Below are positions 17,084 to 25,841 of a DNA stretch of 62,302 nucleotides, in pieces. How positions within the stretch are numbered: the first letter of the stretch is position 1; the number at the start of each line of letters is the position of its first letter. The notes beneath the pieces were generated by a model, which was given only the letters and a program-made list of their open reading frames with translations, was not told where the DNA came from and did not search any database. The position numbers and the translations under genes are program-made. Origin of the DNA: Bifidobacteriaceae bacterium (GTDB taxonomy: Bacteria; Actinomycetota; Actinomycetes; Actinomycetales; Bifidobacteriaceae); the NCBI GenBank assembly GCA_022650895.1, contig JALCQC010000012.1:1-62302 (forward strand), given 5' to 3'.

Positions 17084-18778
17084 ATGACTGCACAAAACGC
17101 GGGACTTCCCGCAACACCCTCAGATCTCATCGACGTGGATGAAGTAGTCGGCAAATACTACGACCTCATCCCCGATGCGCAGATTCCAGATCAGCGCGTC
17201 GCCTTCGGCACCTCGGGCCACCGTGGCTCAAGCCTGAAGACATCCTTCAACGAGGCGCACATCGTCTCCATCACCGCCGCCATCGCCGAGCAGCGGAAAA
17301 AGGCCGGCATCAACGGCCCTCTCTACATCGGCCGCGACACGCATGCGCTGAGCCTTCCGGCGTGGAAAACCGCCATCGAGGTTCTGGTGGCGGCAGGCGT
17401 CACCGTCCGCATCGATTCGCGCGACGACTACACCCCCACTCCCACCGTCTCCCAAGCGATTCTGACGCATAACCGCGCGGCAGATGGCACTCAGCGCTTC
17501 ACCGGCGAAGGACTGGCCGACGGCATCGTCGTCACCCCGTCCCACAATCCGCCCACGGATGGCGGCTTCAAGTACGATCCGCCGACCGGCGGTCCCGCAC
17601 CCGCGGAAACAACCAACGCCATCGCGGCCAGGGCCAACGAATTGCTGCCCCGCTGGACCTCCGTCAAGCGTGTACCGTTCGAGCAGGCCATCGGCTCCGA
17701 TCTCATCGAACGCTTCGACTTCCGCAAGCATTACGTGGACGACCTCGTGAACGTCATCGATTTCGACGCCATCAAGGCCGCCGGCGTCCGCCTGGGCATC
17801 GATCCACTCGGCGGAGCCTCGGTCAATTATTGGCCGCTGATCGCCGAAACCTATGGCATCAACCTTGAGGTGGTGAACCCCACCGTCGACCCACGCTGGC
17901 CCTTCATGACCATCGATCACGATGGCAAGATCCGCATGGATCCCAGTTCGCAATACGCCATGAAAGGCCTTGTGGACCGCCTCAACGCCGGCGCATGGGA
18001 GAAGTACGACCTCGTGGGAGGCGCAGACCCCGATGCCGACCGTCACGGAATCGTGTGCCCGGGCTGGGGTGTCATGAATCCAAACCACTACATCGCCGTG
18101 TGCGTGGAATACCTCTTTTCCGGAAACCGGCCCGGTTGGCCGAAGGGAGCGGGCGTGGGCAAGACACTCGTGTCGTCGTCGCTCATCGACCGCGTGGCCG
18201 CCTCCATCAACGCAAAGCTCGTGGAAGTCCCCGTGGGATTCAAGTGGTTCGTCGACCCGCTCTTCAAGGGCGAGGTGGCCTTCGGCGGAGAGGAATCCTC
18301 GGGAATGAGCTTCCTACGCAAGGACGGCCGCGTCTGGACCACGGACAAGGACGGCTTGATCCCGGATCTGCTGGCAGCGGAGATCACCGCGAAGACCGGT
18401 AAAAACCCCGCCGAACTGCACAAAGATCAGGTCGCACGGTTCGGACAATCCTGGTACAAGCGCGTCGACACGCCAACGACACTCGAAATGAAGGCGCGCC
18501 TCTCCTCCATCAAACCCGAACTGGTTCGCGCAACGCAGTTGGCCGGCGAGGACATCACCGCGAAGATGACGGAGGCACCGGGCAACGGCGCCGCCATCGG
18601 TGGCATCAAGGTGACAACCAAGGACTCCTGGTTCGCCGCACGCCCCTCGGGAACCGAGAACATCTATAAGGTGTATGCCGAATCCTTCACCTCGGAAGAG
18701 GCACTTGACAAGGTTCTCGACGAAGCCACCGACGTGGTTGACATCGCGCTGAGTTCAAGTGCGACACAGGCCCTCTGA
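17084..18778 (+). CDS. pgm: Phosphoglucomutase (alpha-D-glucose 1,6-phosphate type)
   Basis: 564 residues. It interconverts glucose 1-phosphate and glucose 6-phosphate; with galK and galT in this window it completes the Leloir route into central metabolism. Marks: GTSGHRGSS near the start, the phosphoserine loop [13 protein letters not shown], the metal loop [13 protein letters not shown], the sugar loop [12 protein letters not shown] and the phosphate-binding [18 protein letters not shown] at 17084 (MTAQNAG) is preferred over GTG at 17078; neither has a ribosome site. A cacaat sequence 7 bases before could be a -10 of a leaderless message. A hairpin follows at 18849-18891. Confidence 0.95.
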   Translation: MTAQNAGLPATPSDLIDVDEVVGKYYDLIPDAQIPDQRVAFGTSGHRGSSLKTSFNEAHIVSITAAIAEQRKKAGINGPLYIGRDTHALSLPAWKTAIEVLVAAGVTVRIDSRDDYTPTPTVSQAILTHNRAADGTQRFTGEGLADGIVVTPSHNPPTDGGFKYDPPTGGPAPAETTNAIAARANELLPRWTSVKRVPFEQAIGSDLIERFDFRKHYVDDLVNVIDFDAIKAAGVRLGIDPLGGASVNYWPLIAETYGINLEVVNPTVDPRWPFMTIDHDGKIRMDPSSQYAMKGLVDRLNAGAWEKYDLVGGADPDADRHGIVCPGWGVMNPNHYIAVCVEYLFSGNRPGWPKGAGVGKTLVSSSLIDRVAASINAKLVEVPVGFKWFVDPLFKGEVAFGGEESSGMSFLRKDGRVWTTDKDGLIPDLLAAEITAKTGKNPAELHKDQVARFGQSWYKRVDTPTTLEMKARLSSIKPELVRATQLAGEDITAKMTEAPGNGAAIGGIKVTTKDSWFAARPSGTENIYKVYAESFTSEEALDKVLDEATDVVDIALSSSATQAL

Positions 18779-18848
18779 GCGAGCCGCAAACGCACTCTGA
18801 CTGCCCGTGAACACCGCAGGCAGAAATAAGTTAACGAAGTGAAACGGG

Positions 18849-18891
18849 AAATGGTCCGATCGCTGCAACGTCTGCGGAGATCGGGCCATTT
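18849..18891 (+). terminator. Hairpin downstream of pgm
   Basis: aaatggtccgatc and gatcgggccattt pair over 13 positions with one G-T, giving a stem topped by a 17-base loop and ending in a short T run. Confidence 0.65.
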
Positions 18892-19052
18892 GCGTATTCC
18901 CGGCACATTCCTCACCGCATATCTCTCAGCGCACACCTATCCAAGATTCTGCGCTCACCCCCCCACTCTTCGCCCAGCGAACTTCGCAATGTTCGCGTCA
19001 GGCGGCATACTTGCAGAAGAGCCGAATCGAAGTACTGAACGAAGGAGCGGCA

Positions 19053-19892
19053 ATGAGTACCCCAACCCCCACGATCGTGTCCACAGATGGAAGCGCGCTG
19101 CGAAATCCCAACGGGCCGATGGGCTGGGCGTGGGCCAACCACGGTGACGGAACCCACGATGCCGGAGGTGCCACCAATGGAACCAACCAAATCGGGGAAC
19201 TCTGCGCGGTGTTGCAGGCCCTACGCGCACACCACGACGCACCTGAGATGATCATCGAGACGGACTCACAGTACGCAATCAATTGCTCCAGCACCTGGGT
19301 ACGTGGCTGGAAAAAGAATGGCTGGAAAAATGCGGCCAAGAAACCCGTCAAGAACGTGCAACTCATCAAGGCGATCGATGCCGAGATCTCAGGGCGTCCC
19401 GGGTCCGTCAAGTTCGTATGGGTCAAGGGACATGCGGGCAACGAATTCAACGAGATCGTCGATGACCTCGCGCGCGGCTTTGCCGGCGACGCCCAGTCCG
19501 GTAAAAAGCAGGGGTATCTGCCCCTCGAAGGCTGGCAGGCGTTGCTGAGTTCCGACTATCGCAAGGGTCTGAAGATCCCAGCAGAGGTTCAGGCGGCCCT
19601 TGATGGAACCTCCGCGCCCACCCTCACCGCAAGCGAAAAACCAGCTCAGCACACACAAGTTGGGGAGACGTCCACGAACAGCGCACCGTCACCACATGGT
19701 TCTGCTGCGAATGCGACAGAATCCGTAGATTCCACGGATACAGCGGATTCTGCAGTTTCCTCGGCATCGACCGGCTGGCGAATCGATCCGAACCAGCCGG
19801 CGCTCTTCGACCTGGACTCTCCAGAACCTAAGAAATCCAAGGAACCAAGGACGGCAGTCGAGGACGATCCGTTGCAGGGAAGCCTTTTCTAG
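19053..19892 (+). CDS. rnhA: Ribonuclease HI with C-terminal tail carrying two clamp-like motifs
   Basis: 279 residues. The first ~150 are RNase HI, which cuts RNA in RNA-DNA hybrids: catalytic Asp in STDGSALRNP, Glu in NQIGELCAVLQAL, Asp in IETDSQYAINC, and the last acidic residue in GNEFNEIVDDLA after VKGHAG. E. coli RNase HI is about 155 residues; here a Ser/Thr/Asp-rich tail of some 110 residues follows. That tail contains QPALF (248-252) and ends QGSLF (275-279), both of the QxxLF form by which proteins bind the beta sliding clamp. The frame is open to 19011, but the ATG at 19053 has GAAGGAG five bases ahead. Confidence 0.93.
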   Translation: MSTPTPTIVSTDGSALRNPNGPMGWAWANHGDGTHDAGGATNGTNQIGELCAVLQALRAHHDAPEMIIETDSQYAINCSSTWVRGWKKNGWKNAAKKPVKNVQLIKAIDAEISGRPGSVKFVWVKGHAGNEFNEIVDDLARGFAGDAQSGKKQGYLPLEGWQALLSSDYRKGLKIPAEVQAALDGTSAPTLTASEKPAQHTQVGETSTNSAPSPHGSAANATESVDSTDTADSAVSSASTGWRIDPNQPALFDLDSPEPKKSKEPRTAVEDDPLQGSLF

Positions 19893-19909
19893 CCTCCCGC
19901 TACGCACAT

Positions 19910-19945
19910 AAAAGGGGTGCCACCGTTAACGGTGGCACCCCTTTT
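19910..19945. terminator. Bidirectional terminator between convergent rnhA and the Rrf2 gene
   Basis: A perfect 16-bp inverted repeat with a TTAA loop, flanked by AAAA on one side and TTTT on the other, so it serves both strands. Confidence 0.93.
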
Positions 19946-19966
19946 ATTACAACAAATACTCCACCT

Positions 19967-20407
19967 TCAGCCTCTGTCGGTACGCTCCTGTTCACGCCGG
20001 CGAACATCGTCGATCATGGATTGAAGCGAGACCTCAGCCATACTGCGCAGTGCGTCATGTTGAACGCGATCGTAGACGGAATTCAGCGTGCCTTGGATGT
20101 TGCCACCGACCGGACAACGTGGATTGGTCTTCTCATCAACGTGTAGAAGCCGCTCGCCTGGTTCAATCGCCGCGTAGACGTCAGCCAGCGAGATTTCGGA
20201 GGCGGGGCGGGCGAGACGCGGCTGCACAGTGCCAGGAGTGGTCTGGAGCAGCCCCGCCTTCGCCAAAGTAGACATGAGACGGCGGATCAGGCTTGGATTC
20301 GATTCCACACTTTCAGCAATGCTCTTGCTTGAAAGATCGCCATGCTTGAACATCTCGACATAGACGAGAATATGCACGGCATCGCTGAGCTTATGCCCGT
20401 ATTTCAT
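19967..20407 (-). CDS. Rrf2-family transcriptional regulator (YwnA-like)
   Basis: 146 residues. The winged helix-turn-helix start YGHKLSDAVHILVYVEMF with LSSKSIAESVESNPSLIRRLMSTLAKAGLL is typical. A single Cys98 (NPRCPVGGN) replaces the three Cys that hold an Fe-S cluster in IscR/NsrR, so this one belongs to the cluster-free group, some of which sense thiol oxidation or electrophiles. It is 61 bases downstream of the NmrA-type reductase gene on the same strand and probably controls it through the GTTACT repeats at 21327-21362. Confidence 0.9.
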   Translation of the reverse strand: MKYGHKLSDAVHILVYVEMFKHGDLSSKSIAESVESNPSLIRRLMSTLAKAGLLQTTPGTVQPRLARPASEISLADVYAAIEPGERLLHVDEKTNPRCPVGGNIQGTLNSVYDRVQHDALRSMAEVSLQSMIDDVRRREQERTDRG

Positions 20408-20468
20408 CAGTTCCCGCCTTTCTCCGCGCTGGTTATCTATCTGGATTATCCACTTGCGTACTTTACAG

Positions 20469-21311
20469 TCAGAGTTCTTTGATCGCCTCAGTCAGCGGGG
20501 TGAGCTCATGGCCGAGAACCTCCTGCAGATCTGTCGTCTCCTCGTCAAGAACTCCCTGACGAATAAACGTCTGGAAAGACGTGACGAGCTGGGCGGTACC
20601 CTCATCGAGACCGGCAGACTGCAAACCCGCCTGATACTCGGCATCGGTCACTGCAACAACTTTGAAATCGCCAGGCGTCGCCTTTGCCAAATCTTCGTAA
20701 GTACGCGCCGGTCCGGCAAACTCGTAAATCTCCTTGGCAGTATCTCCAGTGGCAAGGACTTCTGCCGCAGCGGTCGCGTATTCGCGCTCCAGAGCCCAGC
20801 CGGCACGTCCCTTCCCTGCGGAATAGACGAAGTCCTTACCGCTCTTCGCCGCATTGATGGTGGACGCTTCGTTTTCAAGGTACCAATTGTTGCGCAGGAA
20901 GGAGTGGGCGATTCCCGACTTCACAATGAGCTCCTCGGTCAGCTTGTGGTCGTCCGCGAGCGGTGCCGTAGAGGTGTCCGCGTGCGGAAAGCTCGTATAC
21001 GCGATGAAGGAGACGCCCGCCTTCTGGGCTGCGGCCACAACGTTCCTGTGCTGGGTTTCACGTGAAACCGGAGCACCCGGCTGAGACGAGATGAAGAGCA
21101 GACGATCGACGCCCTTCAGAGACTCGGCCAATTCTTCTGGCTTCGTGTAATCGCCCGCGCGGACAGTCACGCCCTCCGGAACAACTTCCTGTGCCTTTGC
21201 GGTGTTGCGAGCGAGCGCAACGATCTGGTTTGCAGGAACAAGTTGGGCAAGGTGCTTGATGGCCGTGCGTCCGAAGTTGCCAGTGACTCCGGTGATTGCG
21301 AATGTGGTCAT
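20469..21311 (-). CDS. NmrA-like NAD(P)H-binding oxidoreductase (QOR2/YtfG type)
   Basis: 280 residues. An atypical short-chain dehydrogenase fold with the nucleotide loop GVTGNFGRTA, the second strand ARN and VRAGDYTKPEELAESLKGVDRLLFISS, as in YtfG-type quinone oxidoreductases and NmrA sensors. Expected to reduce quinones or electrophiles with NADPH, though some relatives only bind the nucleotide. ATG at 21311 (MTTFAITG) has GGAGA at proper distance; the frame is open four codons further. It leads a two-gene unit with an Rrf2 regulator, an arrangement common to stress-inducible detoxification genes. Confidence 0.88.
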   Translation of the reverse strand: MTTFAITGVTGNFGRTAIKHLAQLVPANQIVALARNTAKAQEVVPEGVTVRAGDYTKPEELAESLKGVDRLLFISSQPGAPVSRETQHRNVVAAAQKAGVSFIAYTSFPHADTSTAPLADDHKLTEELIVKSGIAHSFLRNNWYLENEASTINAAKSGKDFVYSAGKGRAGWALEREYATAAAEVLATGDTAKEIYEFAGPARTYEDLAKATPGDFKVVAVTDAEYQAGLQSAGLDEGTAQLVTSFQTFIRQGVLDEETTDLQEVLGHELTPLTEAIKEL

Positions 21312-21326
21312 AATGTTCTCCAATCT

Positions 21327-21362
21327 GTTACTTTATTAGTAACTTGTGATTTATACAGTAAC
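21327..21362. promoter_or_regulatory. Three GTTACT half-sites upstream of the NmrA-type reductase
   Basis: GTTACTTTATTAGTAAC (21327-21343) is an inverted repeat of GTTACT with 5-base spacing, and a third AGTAAC lies at 21357-21362. They cover the promoter region 16-51 bases before the ATG and are a good candidate operator for the Rrf2 regulator encoded downstream. Confidence 0.6.
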
Positions 21363-21489
21363 AGCTTTCTGAATAAAGTCAAGAGCATAAAATTTTCCGT
21401 TTTCCCCTACCGCGGGTGGCCACCGCCGCGCGATAGACTGGAACCATTGTTTGGAACGGTCAAACCGCATATTGCAAGCAAGGAGAATC

Positions 21490-22188
21490 ATGGATCAAGA
21501 GACCCAGAACAAACTGAAGAAGGAAGCCGGCATCAAGGCTGCGCAACTCATCGAGAACGGCATGGTCGCCGGCCTCGGAACCGGCTCCACCGTTCGCTAT
21601 TTTGTGGACGAGCTCGGCCGCCGCGTCAAGGAAGAGGGCCTGAGCTTCACTGGCGTCACCACGTCGGTGCGTACCAAGGAACAGGCAGAGGGCTACGGCA
21701 TCAAGATCGTCGACATCGATGACGTCGACAGCATTGACCTCACCGTAGATGGCGCCGACGAGGTGGATAAGGACTTCAACGGCATCAAGGGCGGCGGTGC
21801 GGCACTCCTGTGGGAGAAGATCGTGGCCACCAACTCTAAGAAGATCGTCTGGATCGTCGATCAGTCCAAAGTGGTGGACACCATCGGGAAGTTCCCGCTT
21901 CCAGTCGAAGTGATCCCCTTCGGTGCGGATCACGTCATCAAGGCGTTCGAATCCAAGGGATACAAGCCCGTCCTCCGTCTCGATGCGGAGGGTCAGCCTG
22001 TGCGCACCGACGAGAAGAACTATGTCGTCGACCTTCATCTTGAGAAGATCGAGCATCCTCAGGAACTCGCCGAGGACCTCATCACCACCGTCGGCGTTGT
22101 CGAGCATGGCCTGTTCCTCAACATGGTCGACACCGTCATCGTGGGTGCCGAAGGCGAGCCTCGTGTGCTCACAAACCCGAATAAGTAA
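21490..22188 (+). CDS. rpiA: Ribose-5-phosphate isomerase A
   Basis: 232 residues. It interconverts ribose 5-phosphate and ribulose 5-phosphate, linking pentose use to the bifid shunt. Marks: [30 protein letters not shown], the catalytic region [28 protein letters not shown] and the [19 protein letters not shown] stretch. AAGGAG precedes the ATG at 21490; the frame is open 13 codons upstream but without a site. Single gene with its own terminator. The stop codon lies inside a 17-base tandem repeat. Confidence 0.96.
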   Translation: MDQETQNKLKKEAGIKAAQLIENGMVAGLGTGSTVRYFVDELGRRVKEEGLSFTGVTTSVRTKEQAEGYGIKIVDIDDVDSIDLTVDGADEVDKDFNGIKGGGAALLWEKIVATNSKKIVWIVDQSKVVDTIGKFPLPVEVIPFGADHVIKAFESKGYKPVLRLDAEGQPVRTDEKNYVVDLHLEKIEHPQELAEDLITTVGVVEHGLFLNMVDTVIVGAEGEPRVLTNPNK

Positions 22189-22218
22189 GCAATAAGCGGC
22201 AGTAAGCAATAAGCGGCA
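22185..22218. repeat. 17-base exact tandem duplication containing the rpiA stop codon
   Basis: gtaagcaataagcggca is present twice in direct succession (22185-22201, 22202-22218). The rpiA TAA (22186-22188) lies in the first copy. Confidence 0.95.
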
Positions 22219-22259
22219 AGTAGGGCGCGCAACAGGCAGGCACTACGAAAATCACCGCA

Positions 22260-22293
22260 GGGCGGTCTCCTAAACACGGAGACCGCCCCTTTT
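22260..22293 (+). terminator. Intrinsic terminator of rpiA
   Basis: gggcggtctcc pairs perfectly with ggagaccgccc over 11 bp with a 7-base loop, followed by CTTTT. Confidence 0.92.
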
Positions 22294-22395
22294 CATATGC
22301 ACTCATTTCATGCGCCTTCAATGCATACCGGCTCACTCTCTGCGATAAAACGGAGATGCAGCACCGAAAGACCAGCGCAAGGAGCAAAAACAGAA

Positions 22396-22433
22396 AAGAA
22401 AAAGCCCCGTCGGATTACTCCGAAAGGGCCTTC
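22396..22433 (-). terminator. Probable terminator of the bS22 gene
   Basis: On the minus strand aaggccc...tcgga pairs with tccga...ggggctt (one bulge), followed by TTTTTC. It lies about 20 bases after the bS22 stop codon. Confidence 0.62.
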
Positions 22434-22452
22434 CCTACGTCCATTCGCACAA

Positions 22453-22542
22453 TTACTTGCGCTGGTGACGAGTCTTGCGAAGCATTTTGCGATGCTTCTT
22501 CTTGCTCATGCGCTTGCGACGCTTCTTGATGACTGATCCCAT
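22453..22542 (-). CDS. Small ribosomal subunit protein bS22 (AURKAIP1/COX24 family)
   Basis: 29 residues, starting M-G-S-V-I-K-K-R-R-K-R-M and almost wholly basic (KKK, RKTR). This start is shared by a tiny actinobacterial protein found in mycobacterial 70S structures and named bS22; it contacts 16S rRNA near the decoding and intersubunit region. The match rests on sequence recognition. GGAGG lies seven bases ahead of the ATG. Often missed in gene calls because of its size. It is monocistronic between rpiA and proC. Confidence 0.93.
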   Translation of the reverse strand: MGSVIKKRRKRMSKKKHRKMLRKTRHQRK

Positions 22543-22667
22543 CCCGAGCCTCCGTTCGTATTACAGACAAGAGTCAACTTTCCATATACTACTACGCGTT
22601 TACGACACAGCAGCACATCAGAGAACTTCAGTGACCCCTTCCAAAGTTCCTGACAGATCCAAGGAGA

Positions 22668-23537
22668 TTATTCCTCCGTGGATCCAAGTTCGCGGGACTT
22701 GTCCCATGCGGCCTGCGCGGCGGCAATGAAGCCTGCCCGCAAACCGGCCTTATCGAGTTCAAACAGTGCACGTGCAGTGGTTCCGCCAGGAGACGTCACC
22801 TGCTCCCTGAGTGTGGCTGGAGGCACCACGGGCGTCGCTTCCAGCCCCTGCATCGCCATGGTGCCCGAACCTAGAACCGTCTGCGCGGCAAGCTTGGCAG
22901 CGACATCGCGACGGAGCCCCAGCATGACGCCGGCTTCTGCCATGGCATCGATCACTGCAAAAATGTAGGCGGGACCGGAACCCGAGATGGCGGAGACCGC
23001 ATCCTGATCCTTTTCGGCGACGGTGATGACCTCACCACTCGCTGAGAGAATGCGTTCGGCAAGGGCCATCTCATCAGCGCGGGCCTCGGCACCGGCAGAG
23101 ATCGCGGTCATTCCCAGACCGATTTGCGCCGGGGTGTTCGGCATCGCCCGAACCACCGGAACGGGTCCAAGCCGCTTCTCATAGAAGGATGTCGGCAGAC
23201 CTGCGGCGACGGTCAACACCATTTTGCGCGGTTCGTTTTCGTTCTCGAGTTGCGGAACGAAGGCCTTCTTCACTGACGTCAGAACCGCCGGAACATCCTT
23301 GGGCTTTACAGCGACCACCATCACGTCCGCAGCCCCCACCGCCCCCAAAGCATCTGTGGTGACGGAAATGCCCGGGAAACGTTGTTTCAGACCATCTATA
23401 TGGGAAGCATCCTCCGCCACGGCCGTGACTGCTTGGGGCTCGACGCCTTTGGAAGAGAGGAAAGCGGAGAGAATCGCCCCTCCCATGACACCGACTCCGA
23501 CGAAAGCGAATTTCTTCCCTGAAATATCAACTGTCAT
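22668..23537 (-). CDS. proC: Pyrroline-5-carboxylate reductase
   Basis: 289 residues. It makes the last step of proline synthesis, reducing pyrroline 5-carboxylate with NAD(P)H. The Rossmann start KFAFVGVGVMGGAILSAFL and the later VRAMPNTPAQIGLGMTAI, GSGPAYIFAVIDAMAEAGVMLGL and TSPGGTTARALFELDKAGLR segments are diagnostic. ATG at 23537 (MTVDISG) has AAAGG eight bases before; the frame is open eight codons further up. It lies 81 bases downstream of an unknown membrane-protein gene on the same strand. Confidence 0.95.
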   Translation of the reverse strand: MTVDISGKKFAFVGVGVMGGAILSAFLSSKGVEPQAVTAVAEDASHIDGLKQRFPGISVTTDALGAVGAADVMVVAVKPKDVPAVLTSVKKAFVPQLENENEPRKMVLTVAAGLPTSFYEKRLGPVPVVRAMPNTPAQIGLGMTAISAGAEARADEMALAERILSASGEVITVAEKDQDAVSAISGSGPAYIFAVIDAMAEAGVMLGLRRDVAAKLAAQTVLGSGTMAMQGLEATPVVPPATLREQVTSPGGTTARALFELDKAGLRAGFIAAAQAAWDKSRELGSTEE

Positions 23538-23618
23538 TGCGAAACCTTTCATGCACAACATTTCGCGGCATCGAACCGCAGTTCAAACGTGCAGACTCCT
23601 CCGAAACGTGGACGGAAA

Positions 23619-24251
23619 TCAGAGCGGGAACTCCTGATAGAAGCTCTTGACCGCCGATTCCGAACCGGTGACCTGAAAAACGCAGGTGTCGTTCTGCCAT
23701 ACCGCCACCGCGTTCTTGTCGTTGTCGGCATCCTGATGCACCTGATAGGCACCGGTGTTCTGGCCTGAAACCTTCACATTTCCCTCGGCAAGTTTCTTGC
23801 CACTGAGATCGGAGACAAGGGAGCTGTACTGGGTCTTCGCATTGTCCGACTTCGCCCATTGCGCCACGATAAGGGTGACGTCCTCCGAATCCGTGCCCGT
23901 GGAATAGGTGATGGTGTGCTCCTCGAGAGGAGATGCGGACGTCCAGGTCTTCGTGTCCTTCACGTCCTGGCGGGAGTAATTGCTCACGGTATCCGGCATC
24001 GATTTCTCGAGTTCTGTCGCGTCTTTAGGAAGGTCCTTGGCCGCGATTTTCGGAGTCTTGTTCTCCTCGGTCTTTTTCGTCTCGGTTTGCGATGTGGTTG
24101 CCGTCTGGGTATCGGCAGAGCTCTTTGCCCAACCAGGCCACACAAAGGCGGTCAGCAGAACGAAGACAACCAGCACCACGAGCGCGATGATGACGCCCGC
24201 AACTACCTTGTGCCCGGATTTTGCAGCGGAATCTTTCCTGGTTTTGCTCAT
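23619..24251 (-). CDS. Single-span exported protein of unknown function
   Basis: 210 residues: a basic cytoplasmic head (MSKTRKDSAAKSGHK), one membrane span (VVAGVIIALVVLVVFVLLTAFVW), a Thr/Glu/Lys-rich linker, then a compact extracellular domain of about 130 residues with one Cys near the end (NDTCVFQVTGSESAVKSFYQEF). The domain contains strands such as EEHTITYSTG and DVTLIVAQWA, suggesting a beta-rich fold. No family recognised with confidence. It is divergent from radA and precedes proC. Confidence 0.8.
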   Translation of the reverse strand: MSKTRKDSAAKSGHKVVAGVIIALVVLVVFVLLTAFVWPGWAKSSADTQTATTSQTETKKTEENKTPKIAAKDLPKDATELEKSMPDTVSNYSRQDVKDTKTWTSASPLEEHTITYSTGTDSEDVTLIVAQWAKSDNAKTQYSSLVSDLSGKKLAEGNVKVSGQNTGAYQVHQDADNDKNAVAVWQNDTCVFQVTGSESAVKSFYQEFPL

Positions 24252-24319
24252 AGGTCCGATTCTTCCACAATTACCGGACTCAGTTGAACTCGTCGCAATG
24301 AACTTGTAGCGTGCGAGCT

Positions 24320-25759
24320 ATGGCGAAAGATTCGATCACCTTCCTGTGCTCCGAATGCGGCTGGAGCGGCGCAAAATGGTACGGCCGCTGCCCCGAGTGC
24401 GGGGAATGGGGAACCATTTCGGAGTTTCACGAGTCCCGCGGACGCACGCACGGCAGCAAGAAAGGCGGACGTGGAGGCGTGGGGGCAAGCAGCTCTGGTT
24501 CCATGGCGTCCAGCGGGCGCAGAAACCGCGATACCGCCGTGCGCGCCGTCCCTGTGACCGATGATGTGGAAATTCACGAAGACAAGCGCATCGCCACCGG
24601 TTTCGCCGAATTTGACCGCATTCTCGGCGGGGGAATCGTCCCCGGGTCCGTGATTCTCATCGCCGGCGAGCCTGGCATCGGAAAATCGACGCTACTGCTG
24701 GAGTCAGCCGGACGCATCGCCGCCGCTTCCCCGGCAAACGTTCTCTACATTTCCGGCGAGGAGTCGCAGGCTCAGATTCGCATGCGCGCCCAGCGTATCG
24801 GCGTCATGCATGAAAACCTGCTGCTGGCCTCCACCACCGATTTGGATACGGCGCTCGACCTCATCGAGAACGAAAACCCTCAACTTGCCATCGTGGATTC
24901 GGCCCAGACCATCACATCCGACGACATCGATGGCATCTCGGGCGGCTCCACACAGGTGCGGCAGGTTGCAACCGGGGTGATCGACGTCGCAAAGTCCCAC
25001 AACATTCCCGTGATGTTGGTGGGACATGTGACGAAGGATGGCTCCATTGCTGGCCCCCGCACGCTGGAACATCTGGTCGATGTCGTTTGCCAGTTCGAAG
25101 GCGACGCACAGACCGCGCTCCGGCTCCTGCGGGCCACGAAGAACCGCTTCGGCCCCACCGACGAGGTCGGTTGCTTCGACATGAATGACGAGGGCATGGA
25201 AGAGGTCACCGACCCTACGGGACTTTTCATCTCAGGTTCCGATGTGCCCGCCGAAGGCACCTGCGTCACCTTCACCATGGAAGGCCACCGCAGCCTTCCC
25301 ATCGAAGTGCAGGCGCTAGTCACTTCCTCCGTGCTGCCCGCACCACGCCGCGCAACGAACGGCGTGGACAACAATCGCGTGGCGATGCTCGTGGCGGTGC
25401 TGTACAAGCACGCGCGGCTGCAATTGCTCGCCAACGATCTCTACATATCGACCATCGCGGGCGGCAAGGCACGCGAGCCCTCCTGCGATCTTGCCATTGC
25501 GATTGCACTCGGATCTGCGGCGAAGGGCGTTGCCATCCCCCGCACCACGGCCGCTTTCGGAGAGGTGTCGCTCACTGGAGAGATTCGCTCGATCCCGCGC
25601 GCCGAACAGCGCATTCGCGAGGCGGCACGCATGGGATTCGACACCATCATCGTGCCAGCCTCGCAGCACTTGAGGAATGTAGACACCCTTCCCGGGGTGC
25701 ATCTCGTCCGCGTCACGACACTGCGGCAGGCACTGCAGACGATGGACATCGTGCGGTAA
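24320..25759 (+). CDS. radA: DNA repair protein RadA
   Basis: 479 residues. RadA/Sms drives branch migration in recombinational repair. It shows the N-terminal C4 zinc finger (FLCSECGWSGAKWYGRCPECGEWGT), a RecA-like ATPase with Walker A GEPGIGKSTLLLE and Walker B LAIVDSAQT, the RadA-specific KNRFG motif (ATKNRFGPTDEVG), and a C-terminal Lon-protease-like domain (VAVLYKHARL to GFDTIIVPA) without the catalytic Ser-Lys context. ATG at 24320 (MAKDSITF) is the family start; GTG three codons upstream is an alternative. Ser/Gly-rich linker at 50-70. Confidence 0.96.
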   Translation: MAKDSITFLCSECGWSGAKWYGRCPECGEWGTISEFHESRGRTHGSKKGGRGGVGASSSGSMASSGRRNRDTAVRAVPVTDDVEIHEDKRIATGFAEFDRILGGGIVPGSVILIAGEPGIGKSTLLLESAGRIAAASPANVLYISGEESQAQIRMRAQRIGVMHENLLLASTTDLDTALDLIENENPQLAIVDSAQTITSDDIDGISGGSTQVRQVATGVIDVAKSHNIPVMLVGHVTKDGSIAGPRTLEHLVDVVCQFEGDAQTALRLLRATKNRFGPTDEVGCFDMNDEGMEEVTDPTGLFISGSDVPAEGTCVTFTMEGHRSLPIEVQALVTSSVLPAPRRATNGVDNNRVAMLVAVLYKHARLQLLANDLYISTIAGGKAREPSCDLAIAIALGSAAKGVAIPRTTAAFGEVSLTGEIRSIPRAEQRIREAARMGFDTIIVPASQHLRNVDTLPGVHLVRVTTLRQALQTMDIVR

Positions 25760-25763
25760 ATAG

Positions 25764-25814
25764 AGATGCTAATCACCGTGGTGACCCGTCTAGTCCGCTG
25801 CATGGTGAGCATCT
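25764..25814. terminator. Hairpin between convergent radA and an unknown gene
   Basis: agatgct pairs with agcatct and the adjoining cacc with ggtg, with a GC-rich loop between. It begins five bases after the radA stop codon. No long U-tract, so the assignment is tentative. Confidence 0.45.
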
Positions 25815-25841
25815 TCTAGCGGGAGTCCCTTCTGGTGGAAT

